Positions 7,365 to 16,521 of a stretch of DNA of 37,705 bases are shown piece after piece (position 1 is the stretch's first letter; the number at the start of each line of letters is the position of its first letter). Location: positions 1 to 37,705 of the IMG/VR virus record IMGVR_UViG_3300027985_000467. One strand, 5' to 3'. The stretch comes from a virus. The position numbers were made by a program, and so were the translations under genes. The notes beneath the pieces were generated by a model. It had not been told where the DNA came from and did not search any database. It saw only the letters and a list, made by a program, of their open reading frames with translations.

Positions 7365-7690
7365 CGGACCACCGCCATGAAGTCCGACTGCACGATCCGG
7401 CACACGTCGATGTCACCTCCACCCGGCGCGATCATCAGCGGGTGGTCGAAGTCCCGCCGGGCGATCTCCCGGCCAGACGCCGGGTGATGGGTGAGCAGCA
7501 TCCCACCGAACCCGCCCTGCGGCACGATGATCCGGTCGGCGTTGCGGCCCATCAGTTCCCCGTCGATCAGTTCCCAGACGATCGGGGACCGCCGGTAGGC
7601 CTGGCAGTGCCACGGCTCCCGGCCGTCGAGGTCGTATACCCCGACGTAGGTGGGCCAGATGACCGCCCCCAGAACAACTTCGCCGAGCAT
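7361..7690 (-). CDS. Hypothetical protein in the minor tail region
   Basis: 109 residues, MLGEVVLGAVIWPTYVGVYD, followed by WHCQAYRRSPIVWELIDGEL and GGMLLTHHPASGREIARRDF. The protein has aromatic and Gly-rich beta-like segments and two Cys. I recognise no motif. It starts 3 nt after the stop of a minor tail gene and overlaps the next gene by ATGA, so it belongs to the same operon. It could be a small tail-tip component. Confidence 0.65.
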   Translation of the reverse strand: MLGEVVLGAVIWPTYVGVYDLDGREPWHCQAYRRSPIVWELIDGELMGRNADRIIVPQGGFGGMLLTHHPASGREIARRDFDHPLMIAPGGGDIDVCRIVQSDFMAVVR

Positions 7691-7693
7691 GGC

Positions 7694-8044
7694 CTAGGTC
7701 TGCGTAAACGTGGGGGTCACCACGATCTGGCCTTGAGCAGACATGACCACGTCGGTGATGTCGGCGTTGTCGATCTGGTTGGCCCCCGACACCGCGGAGC
7801 ACAGCGTCATGTGGGTGTAGGTCGCAGCCGCGACGTCGATGGTGACGGCACTGCCGTTGTTCACCCCGCCGGTCGACGGTGTCCAGGTGGTCTGCTTGCG
7901 GGCATACGCCGGGCTACCGCCACTGGCCTCGTTGGCCGGGGTGGTGGTGGTGCCCGGCGAGCCGGTGCACAGGCCGATGTAGCTGCCGAGCGTCCCGTAG
8001 TACGTCGCCAGCGACTGCCGGGTGGTGGCGATTGCGATTGCCAT
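7694..8044 (-). CDS. Minor tail protein (small beta-rich)
   Basis: 116 residues, MAIAIATTRQSLATYYGTLG, then YIGLCTGSPGTTTTPANE, ASGGSPAYARKQTTWTPSTG and a final QGQIVVTPTFTQT. The Gly-Ser-Pro-Ala-Tyr-Ala-Arg-Lys-Gln-x-x-Trp motif is a feature I associate with small putative tail-fibre-like proteins of actinobacteriophages. It shares layout with the proteins at 6370-6732 and 5933-6361. The ribosome binding site is AAAGG 10 nt upstream of ATG 8044. Likely a virion tail-tip component. Confidence 0.7.
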   Translation of the reverse strand: MAIAIATTRQSLATYYGTLGSYIGLCTGSPGTTTTPANEASGGSPAYARKQTTWTPSTGGVNNGSAVTIDVAAATYTHMTLCSAVSGANQIDNADITDVVMSAQGQIVVTPTFTQT

Positions 8045-8072
8045 GGTGGGTTACCTTTCGTTGGGTTGTGTT

Positions 8073-9767
8073 CTAGGGGAATAGAATCGAGTGGGGAGTG
8101 CCGAGGCCGTCGGCGATCAGGGTCGCAGCGGATGTGCTCGCTCTGCGGTAGATCTTGCCGTTGGATTCCGCAAAGTCGTCGGATCCGACCGTGAAGTACA
8201 GGTAACCGCTTGAGTCGAAAGCCATCCCGCGCACCGGATAGGTGTACGTGCTGTACAAATTCAGATAAGTCAACACCGACCCAGCCTGAGTGATTTGCTG
8301 AAGAATAGGGCTGATGCCTGCTGACACATAGATGTTGTTGCTGGAATCGCAGGCCAGGGCTGTCGGCGAATTGCAAACAGTGGCATTGTAATAGAAGGTC
8401 GACGCCGACCCGGCCGGGGTGATCTTCTTGATCTGAGCGGAGCTATAGACGCTCAGGTACACGTTGTCGGACGAGTCGATGGTGATTCCGTAGCAGGTTG
8501 ACCCCAGTGTGTAGAACGTCGAGGTGGCACCCGCCGGGGTGACCTTGATGACGGTGCCGTTGGTGCCGGAGAGGACGAACAGGTTCCCCGACGAGTCGAC
8601 AACCATTCCCGAGGGGGAGGTCACCGTAGCGTGTTCGGTGATGCCACTCCCGTCGACCGCATAGATGGCATCGTCACCGCCGGAGGCGACATACAGGGTG
8701 TCACCGTACATGGCTATGCCGACCGGATCGTTCACCATGCAGGCACGAAACAGAGCCTCCCCCGCAGCCACCCCGACAGCGACCTGCTTGGCCCCCTGAA
8801 GCGACACCCAGAAGGGATCCGGGGTTGTCACATGAACCTGCGGTTGGATCAATTCCATTTGCCAGGTGACACACCACCCCGGAAACCAGCTGACGATGTC
8901 GTGGCTGCCTCCTAAGACGGCTGTCACTCCCCCGTCGGAGTCGAATGCGGCGACTTCCGCCGCAATACCGGTGCGGAGGGTGTGAGGGCCAGTCGTGTAG
9001 GGCGTCAAGATACCGTCGGGTGCCACATCGAGGTCATCCGTCGGATGCTGGGCCCCCACCACCCTGAGCCCCCACGACGTGGAATCGGAGTGGATCATAA
9101 CCGGAGTAAAAGAGGCGTACACGTCGATCTCGATATACGTGGGTTCTGTAAGGTTTTCAGAGAACTTATCGCCGTTGCTCACGTCTTCCACGAACTTATA
9201 GCCGAGCATCGTGGTGCCGCGGTAGATCACCACCAGGATGCCGGTGGCATTCGTCATGGTGATACTGGTATCGGTGCCGTCGCCCCACTTCCATGCCAGC
9301 CGTCCACATGCATAGTTGTTGTTCTCCGTCGCGGTGTTCCACCCACCGGAGGGAATCGACGGTGTGGTCGAAGTCCCGCGAAAGGCGAAGGCCACCAGGA
9401 GATCACCAGGGGCATGAGCGGGAATCGACACCGTAGCCCCCGCGTAGGATGCCCCGTCCACATAGCTGATGCTCGATGGAAAGGATGACAACACCGGAGC
9501 AGACATACCCAACGCGGCGGTTCCCGAGAGTGCGCCACTGCCAGCATATTTCGCATACGGACCGGTCCCGGCCAGTGCGCCGACCCCCGACGTGATCGCC
9601 TCTCTGGCGTAGGACGCGAACTGCTCGGCCGAGATCTGCCCAGCGCCCTCCAGCGCAGACACGATTCCCACGTTCCCGTAAACCGCCGCCGCCAGGGCGG
9701 CGCTGGCGGTCAGATCGAACGCCCGCTCGGTGCCCGGAGCAACGACGGCTGCCAGATGTCCGGCCAT
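8073..9767 (-). CDS. Minor tail protein with C-terminal beta-propeller
   Basis: 564 residues. The N-terminal 80 residues are low-complexity helical Ala/Gly-rich (LTASAALAAAVYGNVG). Residues about 90-330 look like a beta-sandwich (ASYAGATVSIPAHAPGDLLV, GILVVIYRGTTM). Residues about 340-564 contain five to six repeated blades of NHL/SMP-30-like type, each with a hydrophobic strand, (V/I/A)DSS(G/D)N and L(F/Y)V or IYV: DPVGIAMYGDTLYVASGGDD, SGMVVDSSGNLFVLSG, GITIDSSDNVYLSV, LACDSSNNIYVSAG, GMAFDSSGYLYFTVG. Propellers are common ligand-binding folds, so this may be a receptor-binding protein. ATG 9767 overlaps the previous stop (TGATG). Confidence 0.8.
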   Translation of the reverse strand: MAGHLAAVVAPGTERAFDLTASAALAAAVYGNVGIVSALEGAGQISAEQFASYAREAITSGVGALAGTGPYAKYAGSGALSGTAALGMSAPVLSSFPSSISYVDGASYAGATVSIPAHAPGDLLVAFAFRGTSTTPSIPSGGWNTATENNNYACGRLAWKWGDGTDTSITMTNATGILVVIYRGTTMLGYKFVEDVSNGDKFSENLTEPTYIEIDVYASFTPVMIHSDSTSWGLRVVGAQHPTDDLDVAPDGILTPYTTGPHTLRTGIAAEVAAFDSDGGVTAVLGGSHDIVSWFPGWCVTWQMELIQPQVHVTTPDPFWVSLQGAKQVAVGVAAGEALFRACMVNDPVGIAMYGDTLYVASGGDDAIYAVDGSGITEHATVTSPSGMVVDSSGNLFVLSGTNGTVIKVTPAGATSTFYTLGSTCYGITIDSSDNVYLSVYSSAQIKKITPAGSASTFYYNATVCNSPTALACDSSNNIYVSAGISPILQQITQAGSVLTYLNLYSTYTYPVRGMAFDSSGYLYFTVGSDDFAESNGKIYRRASTSAATLIADGLGTPHSILFP

Positions 9768-10141
9768 CAGAGGGTGTCCTGATCATTGAGCGAGTTCTTC
9801 ACGATCACGTCGAAGCACCGCGCCAGCACGACCAGGCTCAGCGACTGGCACCACCCGATCAGCTTCTCCCGTTCAGCAGCGGTGGCCGCGCCCTGCGCGG
9901 AGACGAGGTACTGCTCAATACGGGTCAGAATCTGCTCGCGGGTGATGTCATGTCCGGTATCCAGGTCGCCGAACTCGTGGACGATGACCCGGTCCCACAC
10001 CCGCGCCAGCACGGCCAGCGACAGGCCGCCGGCACCGTCGAGGTACTGGGTGATCGCAGAGTCAGACTGGGCAGCAAGCGCATTCTCCAGGTAGCCATCC
10101 ACCTGTCCGAGAATCTGCGCCCGGGTGTACGTCCATGCCAC
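9767..10141 (-). CDS. Tail-region protein made of two copies of a helical domain
   Basis: 124 residues from GTG 10141-10139, chosen for an AGGGG ribosome binding site about 7 nt upstream. The open frame extends 18 codons further but runs back into the preceding gene. The protein is an internal duplication: the half containing YTRAQILGQVDGYLENA, LSLAVLARVWDRVIVHEFGD, LDT aligns with ITREQILTRIEQYLVSAQ, LSLVVLARCFDVIVKNSLND, QDT. Each half is probably a small helical bundle. Function unknown. Its place between two minor tail genes suggests a structural or assembly role. Confidence 0.68.
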   Translation of the reverse strand: MAWTYTRAQILGQVDGYLENALAAQSDSAITQYLDGAGGLSLAVLARVWDRVIVHEFGDLDTGHDITREQILTRIEQYLVSAQGAATAAEREKLIGWCQSLSLVVLARCFDVIVKNSLNDQDTL

Positions 10142-10170
10142 CTGATCGCCCCTTTCCGCTGGTATGCACC

Positions 10171-11697
10171 TTACGCCTGATACGCCTTGAACCACGCCTT
10201 GCCGACAGCCCCGTCACCACCGTTGTAGCCGGTGAAGATACCGCCAGCACCGCCCTGACCGCCGCCTCCCGGCGCGTTGCCCGCTGCCCCGGTGTTCCCG
10301 CCGGAACTCTGCGCGTTGCCGCCGTCATAGCTCTCACCGTTGAACGACAGCGGGTCGGGACTGGGAGCCAGGCCGGTGCGGCCTTCGGTTGTCGCATTCT
10401 GCTCCTCGCCGCCGTCGCCGGACAGTCCGGCCCATCCTGTCGCCGTCGCGGTGGTCGGGGAGCCGTCCGCTGCGGGGCCGTTGCCGACACCGCCGTTGCC
10501 GTGCAACCCACCGGCACCAACGCTGCCGGTGATCGCAGTGACGCTCCAGCCGATGTCGGTTCCCCTCACCAGCGTGGTGTAACCCCAGTGCCCACCCTTG
10601 CCACCCGAACCGATGATGAACGCACCGGCACCGCCCTGCCCGCCGCCGCCACCACCGATCAGCACCACATCGACGTGCGTGGCCCAGTACGGAATGTCGT
10701 AGGAGAACGCCCCTGCTGTCGTGTAGGTGGTATAGGCGGCAGACATCGCCGGGAAAGCCGCTGTGGCCGATGCCGTTCCGGAACCGGCCAGCGCCACACT
10801 GCGGGGGTAGTTGGGGTAGGCCGAAGCCGTTACCGTGCCAACACCGCCCTCGGCACTGGCGGATGCGTACTTGGCGAATGCCGCCGCTATGTCCGCACCG
10901 ACACCGGCCAGGTCGCCGGTGCGAAGAAACTGTTGCACAGCAGCAGCGGCAAGTTGCCCCGAACCCGTAAGGGTGGCGACTGCCTCGACGAACTGATATG
11001 CGAATGCCGTCACGTCTCCGGATGCCGCCAGGGCCGCGAGGATGGGGATGATGCCCTCCACCTCGGCGGAGAGGGTGGCCGATCCGGTGAGTGTCGTAGA
11101 CACGGTGATCAGGAAGTTGGTGACCTCACCCTCCAGCAGGCCCGCAGCGGCCAGGGCCACAGCGACGGCCGCACCAGGCCATGCGTCCGCCCTCAAGCCG
11201 TCGGCGATCTCGGCCCCGGTGATGAGGCCGGTCAACGCACCCTCGGCGTCCATGCCCGCGGCCGCGAAGATGTCGGCCAGAACATCCAGCGCACCAAGGG
11301 CATTCAGCGGGATGTTCACGTTGTGCCACGCCGTGCCGCTCAGGCCGCCCTCGTCTTCGAACGCCGTCGCGGTCAGGAAACCCTCGGCATAGATCGGCGC
11401 GACGCCTGGCTGCGAGGATGAGATCTCGCCGGACAGTTCGCCCTCGCTGGAGAACTCCTCTGACAGGAACACCAGGAAGTTGGTCAACGCTACCGAGAGT
11501 TCACCCTCGGCCCAAAGCATCTCCTCCAGGAACGTCGTCGCCGACGTCGTTGCCGACAGTGCACCGTCACCCATGAACCGGTACAGAAACGGGAACTTCC
11601 GCCAGGACCGGGACCCCCACTGATTGGACGGCGGATTCGGCCACCAGGAGCGCTGTGGCGGCGGAGTGTAGAGGTCAGGACTGGTGGCCCAACTCAC
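10171..11697 (-). CDS. Minor tail protein with glycine-rich C-terminal domain
   Basis: 508 residues. The N-terminus is Pro/Trp-rich (MSWATSPDLYTPPPQRSWW). The middle (residues about 45-315) is an acidic/Ala-rich low-complexity series of short motifs such as AEGELS, SEGELSGEIS and EDEGGLSGT. From residue about 330 there is a typical Gly-rich domain: FSYDIPYWATHVDVVLIGGG, then poly-Gly loops to the C-terminus. This Gly-rich module is frequent at the ends of actinobacteriophage minor tail proteins and is thought to act in adsorption. Minor tail assignment is from this module and gene position. Confidence 0.8.
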   Translation of the reverse strand: MSWATSPDLYTPPPQRSWWPNPPSNQWGSRSWRKFPFLYRFMGDGALSATTSATTFLEEMLWAEGELSVALTNFLVFLSEEFSSEGELSGEISSSQPGVAPIYAEGFLTATAFEDEGGLSGTAWHNVNIPLNALGALDVLADIFAAAGMDAEGALTGLITGAEIADGLRADAWPGAAVAVALAAAGLLEGEVTNFLITVSTTLTGSATLSAEVEGIIPILAALAASGDVTAFAYQFVEAVATLTGSGQLAAAAVQQFLRTGDLAGVGADIAAAFAKYASASAEGGVGTVTASAYPNYPRSVALAGSGTASATAAFPAMSAAYTTYTTAGAFSYDIPYWATHVDVVLIGGGGGGQGGAGAFIIGSGGKGGHWGYTTLVRGTDIGWSVTAITGSVGAGGLHGNGGVGNGPAADGSPTTATATGWAGLSGDGGEEQNATTEGRTGLAPSPDPLSFNGESYDGGNAQSSGGNTGAAGNAPGGGGQGGAGGIFTGYNGGDGAVGKAWFKAYQA

Positions 11698-11700
11698 CGG

Positions 11701-11988
11701 TTAGCCTGCCCGGTAGAGCTTCTGGTATGTGTCCGATGACAGGATCTCCATCACTTCGACGGCCGAGTTCCATACCACCACCTGTCCGAGTGTGGCGGGA
11801 ATGGACTTCCCCGAGCCGGGACCATTGAGCTCCAGCAACCACACCTGCTCGCCGTCCTTGACATATCCGCCGGCCTGTCCCCGATACCCGACCGTCAGGG
11901 CGAACTCCAGGGCCTCCATCATCGCCGCAGGACTGTCGAGGAGAATGGCTTCGACATCCTGGGGTTGACGCACCGCGCGTTCGATCAT
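11701..11988 (-). CDS. Hypothetical small protein between minor tail genes
   Basis: 95 residues from ATG 11988-11986 (MIERAVRQPQDVEAILLDSP), with GGAGGAG 6-7 nt upstream. An open upstream extension lies inside the large minor tail gene and is rejected. The protein looks like a compact alpha/beta domain (AMMEALEFALTVG, EQVWLLELNGPGSGKSI, TLGQVVVWNSAVEVMEIL). The GPGSGKS string resembles a P-loop, but no other nucleotide-binding feature is visible in such a short protein, so I do not call it an NTPase. It is probably a small tail accessory protein. Confidence 0.68.
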   Translation of the reverse strand: MIERAVRQPQDVEAILLDSPAAMMEALEFALTVGYRGQAGGYVKDGEQVWLLELNGPGSGKSIPATLGQVVVWNSAVEVMEILSSDTYQKLYRAG

Positions 11989-12001
11989 CTCTGCTCCTCC
12001 A

Positions 12002-15000
12002 TCAGTTGTCCCATGCCGCCCAGGAATTGAACTTCGCCGGGTTGGCCTGCTGGAACGCCAGGATGGCACCCTCGGCCATCATGCCGCACCCGATGCCCCG
12101 GTAGTCACTACCCAGGCTCGATGCCGTACCCACTTCGTCCACCGCCAGGATGATGGCGTCGTTGATCTTGGCGAGGTAGTAGCGGTCGTCGCCGATGACA
12201 CCGGCTTCCAGGCTGATGATAGAGCCGTTGCCCGGAACCGGGCTCACGTCGGTGGTGTCCCACTGCACGTAGCTCCCGCCCGCCGCATACCCGATGGCCA
12301 CCTCACCGTCGGCCCCGAACGCCGCCCTGATGTAGTGGGTGCCGTCGGCTGACATCCGCGCCATCAGGAAGTTGTAGCCGCACTTCGACCACCAGGTGAA
12401 GTTCTGCCCCTTGGAGCCGAGGACACCGACCACCTTCTGGCGGTCGGTGTTCAGCACCGGATTGGTGCCGTTCCACTGAGCCAGGCAGGCGCGGGTGACC
12501 CATCCGGATTGGTCCCAGCCAGCGGCATGCCCGTCGGTTTCCATCTCACCGCCACCGGACCCGCTGTACCGCTGAACCCAGTCATCCCCCAGCGTGTTTA
12601 CGTCGTCGCGCTCGAAGTCGTCGAACACCGCGATACCGCCGGTGAGGAGGCCGTTCAGGTAGGCGATCGCCGACGTGTTCGCCCGCAGCGCCGCAGCTGT
12701 GGTCTGATAGGTCCCCAGCGCACCATCGTGGTTGATGTCGACGCCGATCAGATCCTCCAGGCCGAGCATGACGTTGCCGAGCATGGTGCCGATGCCGGGA
12801 ACCGAGGAATCCCGCAGGCCGCCGGTCTTGTACAGCATCGCCTCGTCCCACCACACCGTCCCCGACGATGCAGTGGTGGGCAGCATCAGGGCGAGCCTGA
12901 CATGGTCGACACCGTCAGGCACCGTGTATTCGGTGAAGGTCAGCTGAGTCCAATCATCCGTTGCCGCAGGCGTATTCACTGCGGCCAGCTGCTCGGTGTT
13001 GAGGACCATACCGGCGGCGTTGTACTCGTTGACGGACAGGATGATCGGATCGCTGCCCGCGTAGGACAGGCTGTCCCACTTCGCCCAGACGCTACCGTCG
13101 AACGTGTCCCCCGCCACCACGTAGGACGGGTTGGACTCCAGCTTCTTCAGGGTGGCGTCGGCGGTGACCTTCGCCGACCCGGCGGTGAGCTTGCCCTGGG
13201 TGCCGTCCCACTCCCAGCCGTCCTCCTCGATCACCGAGATGTCGGTGTCGAAGGTTGCGTTCAGCACGATGTTGGTGCCGGTGTCGGAAACAACGCTGGC
13301 CGGAATCCTGGTGGGATGCACCCCGGCGAACCTGGCCTGCAGGTCGTCACGCCAATCGGCCAGCGTATCGAGTGTCCCGGTGACCGCCCCGGTGATCGCG
13401 TGCACCAGTGGGCCGATCAGCGGCAGGGTCTCCACCCAGCTGACGATGTCGTCCAAGCCACCGGCCAATCCGGTGAAAGCGTTGACCAGCTGATCCAGTA
13501 GTGAGCCGTTGGAGCCGTCGAGGAATCCGCCGAACCAATCAGCGACATCGGAGAGCCCACCGCCCACCAGGCCGGTGATGTTCTGGATCAGATCACCCAT
13601 CCAGTCGAGCAACCCATTGACCCAGGACTGTTGCAGCTTGCCGGTTTTCGCTAGGGACAGATCATCGAAGTTCACCCTGCCGGAAATAGCCGTGGAACCA
13701 ACCTGCACATACACCTGGCAGGAGTCCACACTCTCGGGCACCGCGACGGTTCCGGCCAATTCGGTCCACGCCGTCGCCGAGGCGAGAGTGTCGATGGTGC
13801 TGGTGGACACCGGAGAACCGTCCAGGAACCACTGCACCACCAGCGACAGCGGAGTGCCGGTATAAGAATAGGAACCATCCGTCTTCACCCAGACCGAGGC
13901 GTCAATGGTCTGATTCTCGGCCACCTTGATGACATCTGGATGTGTCCAGGTGTGCGCGAAACCATCTGCGTCGACTCCGATGGAGCCACTGCCTCCGGCG
14001 GTATGGTCCTCGTAAACCGTTGGCAGATAAGTCGATCCGAGTCCATCCAGGTACGCGACGGCCATGTCGTAGGCCGTCAGCGTCCCGGTCGCGGTGTCGA
14101 TCGGGGTGATGCCGTAGTTGCCGTGCGGGATGCTCGACGAATTCTTCCCGACGAAACCGATCAGCGATTCCAGGGCGCGGATCAGCTTGGACAGCGACCC
14201 GAGCGGGTTGCCGAATCCATTGATCACCGTCTGCACAACCGTCCACGGGTTGCCGTCCCAGTCTTGGGTGGCGAAGTCGTAGACCAGCCCGCCCCAACTT
14301 GCCAGCGATGTGCTGAGCGCTGCCGCGATGTCGCCGTCCAGCACGTACTCGTACCAACTGGCCGGGACGCTCACCATGAGATCGTTTGTGGCGAAACCGG
14401 TTCCGCCGGGGTCCGCGATGCCGGGCGCGACCTCGCCGAGCTTGCGGCGCGGGTTCCCGAACATCACACCACCGACGAAGTCGGACAACCGGTCGTGGAT
14501 GGCCCCGCCCACGTCGAGCAACTCGTTTTCGTACACCAGGCTCGCGACGACCGCGCCCTGCGACTCCCCCGAGAATGCGAACGGCGTGCCGGGCTTCAGG
14601 GCCTGGACGGCGGCTACCAGATTCGCGACACCATCGTCGATAGAGTCCTGCAAAGGCACTGTCGCAGCGGGGTATTCGATGGCGTATGCCGACCAGTAGT
14701 CCTCGTCGACACGCCTGCCCACCGGGGCCACCGTCTGGGGGTAGGTGTCCGCGAACAGCGTGTCGGTGCCGTTCAGGGTGAACAGAAAGCAGGCCGGGCC
14801 CTCCCAGGTGAACCCGTCCTGCGGGTCAACCGGGAGGCTGAACGCCGGGTTGGTCAGCAGGTTCGATGACGTGACCGGCTCACCGACCTGGCTGACCGGG
14901 ATCAACCCACCCAGCAAGTCCGACAGTCCGTCGATCAGGGTGGCGGGTATCTGTGATGCGTTGGTGAGCAGGCTCGACGCCCACGCCTGGATGTCACCCA

Positions 15001-15658
15001 GTCCGCCGGGCTGGCCGGTCAACACCGTGACCAGTTGTCGAATCCACTCGCCCGAGATGAGGCCCTGTACCCACACCGTGATGTCGTCCAGGCTGCCGAC
15101 CGCAGAGGTCAACGCCTCCGAAAGCTGGTCCAGCAGTGAGCCGTTCGAACCGTCGAGGAACCCGCCGAACCAGTCGGCAATATCAGACAGGCCGCCACCG
15201 ATGATGCCGGTGATCGCCTCGACAATATCTCCGAGGATCGGGATGTCCCCCACCCAGGAGGTGATGTCATCAAGACCGCCCGGCAGACCGGTGAGCGCGT
15301 TGACCAACTGCTCCAGCAGCGAGCCGCCGGTAATGCCATCGAGGAACCCGCCGAAGAAATCGGCGATGTCGGACAGGTCGCCGCCGATAATGCCGGTCAG
15401 CGCCTCCACCAGCGGGCCGATCACGGGTAGGTCTGCCGCCCACGCCGTCAGTTGCGAGAGAGCTGACCCGAGTGGCCCGGGAACGAACAGACCGGTGAGC
15501 GCCTGGGTGATCGACGAGATGATGGATTCCCACAGCCGGTCCCGCATCGTGTGGAGCTGCTCATCAGAGATATCATTCCACTGCGTCCAGCGCGACGGCT
15601 CGGTGTGGACACCGGACGTCGAGGGAACGCCGGTGACCCAGTCAGGAACGGCTGTCAC
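12002..15658 (-). CDS. Large minor tail protein with cutinase-like esterase domain
   Basis: 1218 residues, multi-domain. Residues about 75-260 are repeated amphipathic helices of the pattern LDDITSWVGDIP, ITGIIGGGLSDIADWFGGFL, DGSNGSLLDQL; another copy lies around residue 680-770. Residues about 285-530 look like an alpha/beta-hydrolase of the cutinase/PE-PPE lipase type, with nucleophile elbow GESQG (Ser366) and a downstream VMFGNPRRK segment. Two beta-sandwich carbohydrate-binding-like modules follow (about 560-670 and 810-970, each ending in a W/N-F/W-DD-like strand before KTG). The C-terminal 200 residues (VFDDFERDDVNTLGDDWVQR onward) form a jelly-roll domain common in mycobacteriophage minor tail proteins. 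It may cleave mycolyl or other cell-envelope esters during infection. Catalysis is inferred from the motif. Confidence 0.82.
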   Translation of the reverse strand: MTAVPDWVTGVPSTSGVHTEPSRWTQWNDISDEQLHTMRDRLWESIISSITQALTGLFVPGPLGSALSQLTAWAADLPVIGPLVEALTGIIGGDLSDIADFFGGFLDGITGGSLLEQLVNALTGLPGGLDDITSWVGDIPILGDIVEAITGIIGGGLSDIADWFGGFLDGSNGSLLDQLSEALTSAVGSLDDITVWVQGLISGEWIRQLVTVLTGQPGGLGDIQAWASSLLTNASQIPATLIDGLSDLLGGLIPVSQVGEPVTSSNLLTNPAFSLPVDPQDGFTWEGPACFLFTLNGTDTLFADTYPQTVAPVGRRVDEDYWSAYAIEYPAATVPLQDSIDDGVANLVAAVQALKPGTPFAFSGESQGAVVASLVYENELLDVGGAIHDRLSDFVGGVMFGNPRRKLGEVAPGIADPGGTGFATNDLMVSVPASWYEYVLDGDIAAALSTSLASWGGLVYDFATQDWDGNPWTVVQTVINGFGNPLGSLSKLIRALESLIGFVGKNSSSIPHGNYGITPIDTATGTLTAYDMAVAYLDGLGSTYLPTVYEDHTAGGSGSIGVDADGFAHTWTHPDVIKVAENQTIDASVWVKTDGSYSYTGTPLSLVVQWFLDGSPVSTSTIDTLASATAWTELAGTVAVPESVDSCQVYVQVGSTAISGRVNFDDLSLAKTGKLQQSWVNGLLDWMGDLIQNITGLVGGGLSDVADWFGGFLDGSNGSLLDQLVNAFTGLAGGLDDIVSWVETLPLIGPLVHAITGAVTGTLDTLADWRDDLQARFAGVHPTRIPASVVSDTGTNIVLNATFDTDISVIEEDGWEWDGTQGKLTAGSAKVTADATLKKLESNPSYVVAGDTFDGSVWAKWDSLSYAGSDPIILSVNEYNAAGMVLNTEQLAAVNTPAATDDWTQLTFTEYTVPDGVDHVRLALMLPTTASSGTVWWDEAMLYKTGGLRDSSVPGIGTMLGNVMLGLEDLIGVDINHDGALGTYQTTAAALRANTSAIAYLNGLLTGGIAVFDDFERDDVNTLGDDWVQRYSGSGGGEMETDGHAAGWDQSGWVTRACLAQWNGTNPVLNTDRQKVVGVLGSKGQNFTWWSKCGYNFLMARMSADGTHYIRAAFGADGEVAIGYAAGGSYVQWDTTDVSPVPGNGSIISLEAGVIGDDRYYLAKINDAIILAVDEVGTASSLGSDYRGIGCGMMAEGAILAFQQANPAKFNSWAAWDN

Positions 15659-16509
15659 GGTACCGGTGCCACCCTCACCTTGAAGGCGGTCGCCGCCGAC
15701 GTGGTGGTGAACGTGTTCGCACCGGACTGCCGCTCAGCACGCAGGTACACCACCGTCGGCCCTGCGCCCGCGGCGATCTTGTTGTAGGCGTCAGCCGAAC
15801 CAGCCGGTGGCCCACTGGACAGTACCGTGGAGAAGCCCTCGGTGTTCTCGCCGACATGGCCCCGGCCCCGGCCGACGATGTTCCCCGACGTAGCGTTGTC
15901 CAGGCGGGCGATCAGGTCCACCTGAACGTCGGCTCCGGTCCCGGTGACGACACACCAGCCGTCCACCTCCGGCCGCCAGTCGAAGTCCTGCGCTGGAATC
16001 GACACCGAGCACAGCGTATAGGCGGCGTTACCGGACGGCGTGTTGGAAATCGAGGCCGGCCAGTACATATCGCCCACCGGCTGAGTGGTGTAGTCGAACC
16101 CGTCGGCGGTGGCGTTCACCACCAGAATGTCCCCGGCGGCAGCGGTGCCCGACACATCGTCGGCGTCCATCAGGTCGAACGGGCCCAGCTCCCCAGGCGG
16201 CCCCTGCCGGTTGGTCATGGTGAGCCGGAACAGATTGGCGCTGATCTCCGAGAACGACGCCGCATCGGCGGTGACATCGTCGTAGGTCAGCGGGACGGTG
16301 ACTACGGTGGAGTCGATACTGGGGGTGTCGCCGGTATCACCCTTCACCAGGGCCGGGAAGTTCCCCAAACCACCGTCGGGCACGGCCACAGCGAAGAACA
16401 TGTTGCTGCTCGGGTCCCAGTCCAGCGGGATGCGGAACTGCGCGACCTCGACAACGAGATACTCCTTGCCGTCGATCGTGGTCGTCGTCCAGTTTGTTAC
16501 CTCTGCCAT
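15655..16509 (-). CDS. Minor tail protein
   Basis: 284 residues, MAEVTNWTTTTIDGKEYLVV, with a beta-rich N-terminal half (FFAVAVPDGG, DSTVVTVPLTYDDV) and a short collagen-like turn (RQGPPGELGPFD) in the middle. The C-terminal half (about 150-284) is a beta-sandwich-like domain (AAYTLCSVSIPAQDFDWRPE). The overall layout matches the minor tail proteins commonly found two or three genes after the tape measure in actinobacteriophages. It overlaps the 1218-residue gene by 4 nt (ATGA). Confidence 0.78.
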   Translation of the reverse strand: MAEVTNWTTTTIDGKEYLVVEVAQFRIPLDWDPSSNMFFAVAVPDGGLGNFPALVKGDTGDTPSIDSTVVTVPLTYDDVTADAASFSEISANLFRLTMTNRQGPPGELGPFDLMDADDVSGTAAAGDILVVNATADGFDYTTQPVGDMYWPASISNTPSGNAAYTLCSVSIPAQDFDWRPEVDGWCVVTGTGADVQVDLIARLDNATSGNIVGRGRGHVGENTEGFSTVLSSGPPAGSADAYNKIAAGAGPTVVYLRAERQSGANTFTTTSAATAFKVRVAPVP

Positions 16510-16521
16510 GTCATCCTCCGG

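Noticed and set aside
11701-11988. P-loop-like GPGSGKS in the 95-residue protein
   Set aside because: No Walker B or other NTPase features and too short for an NTPase domain.
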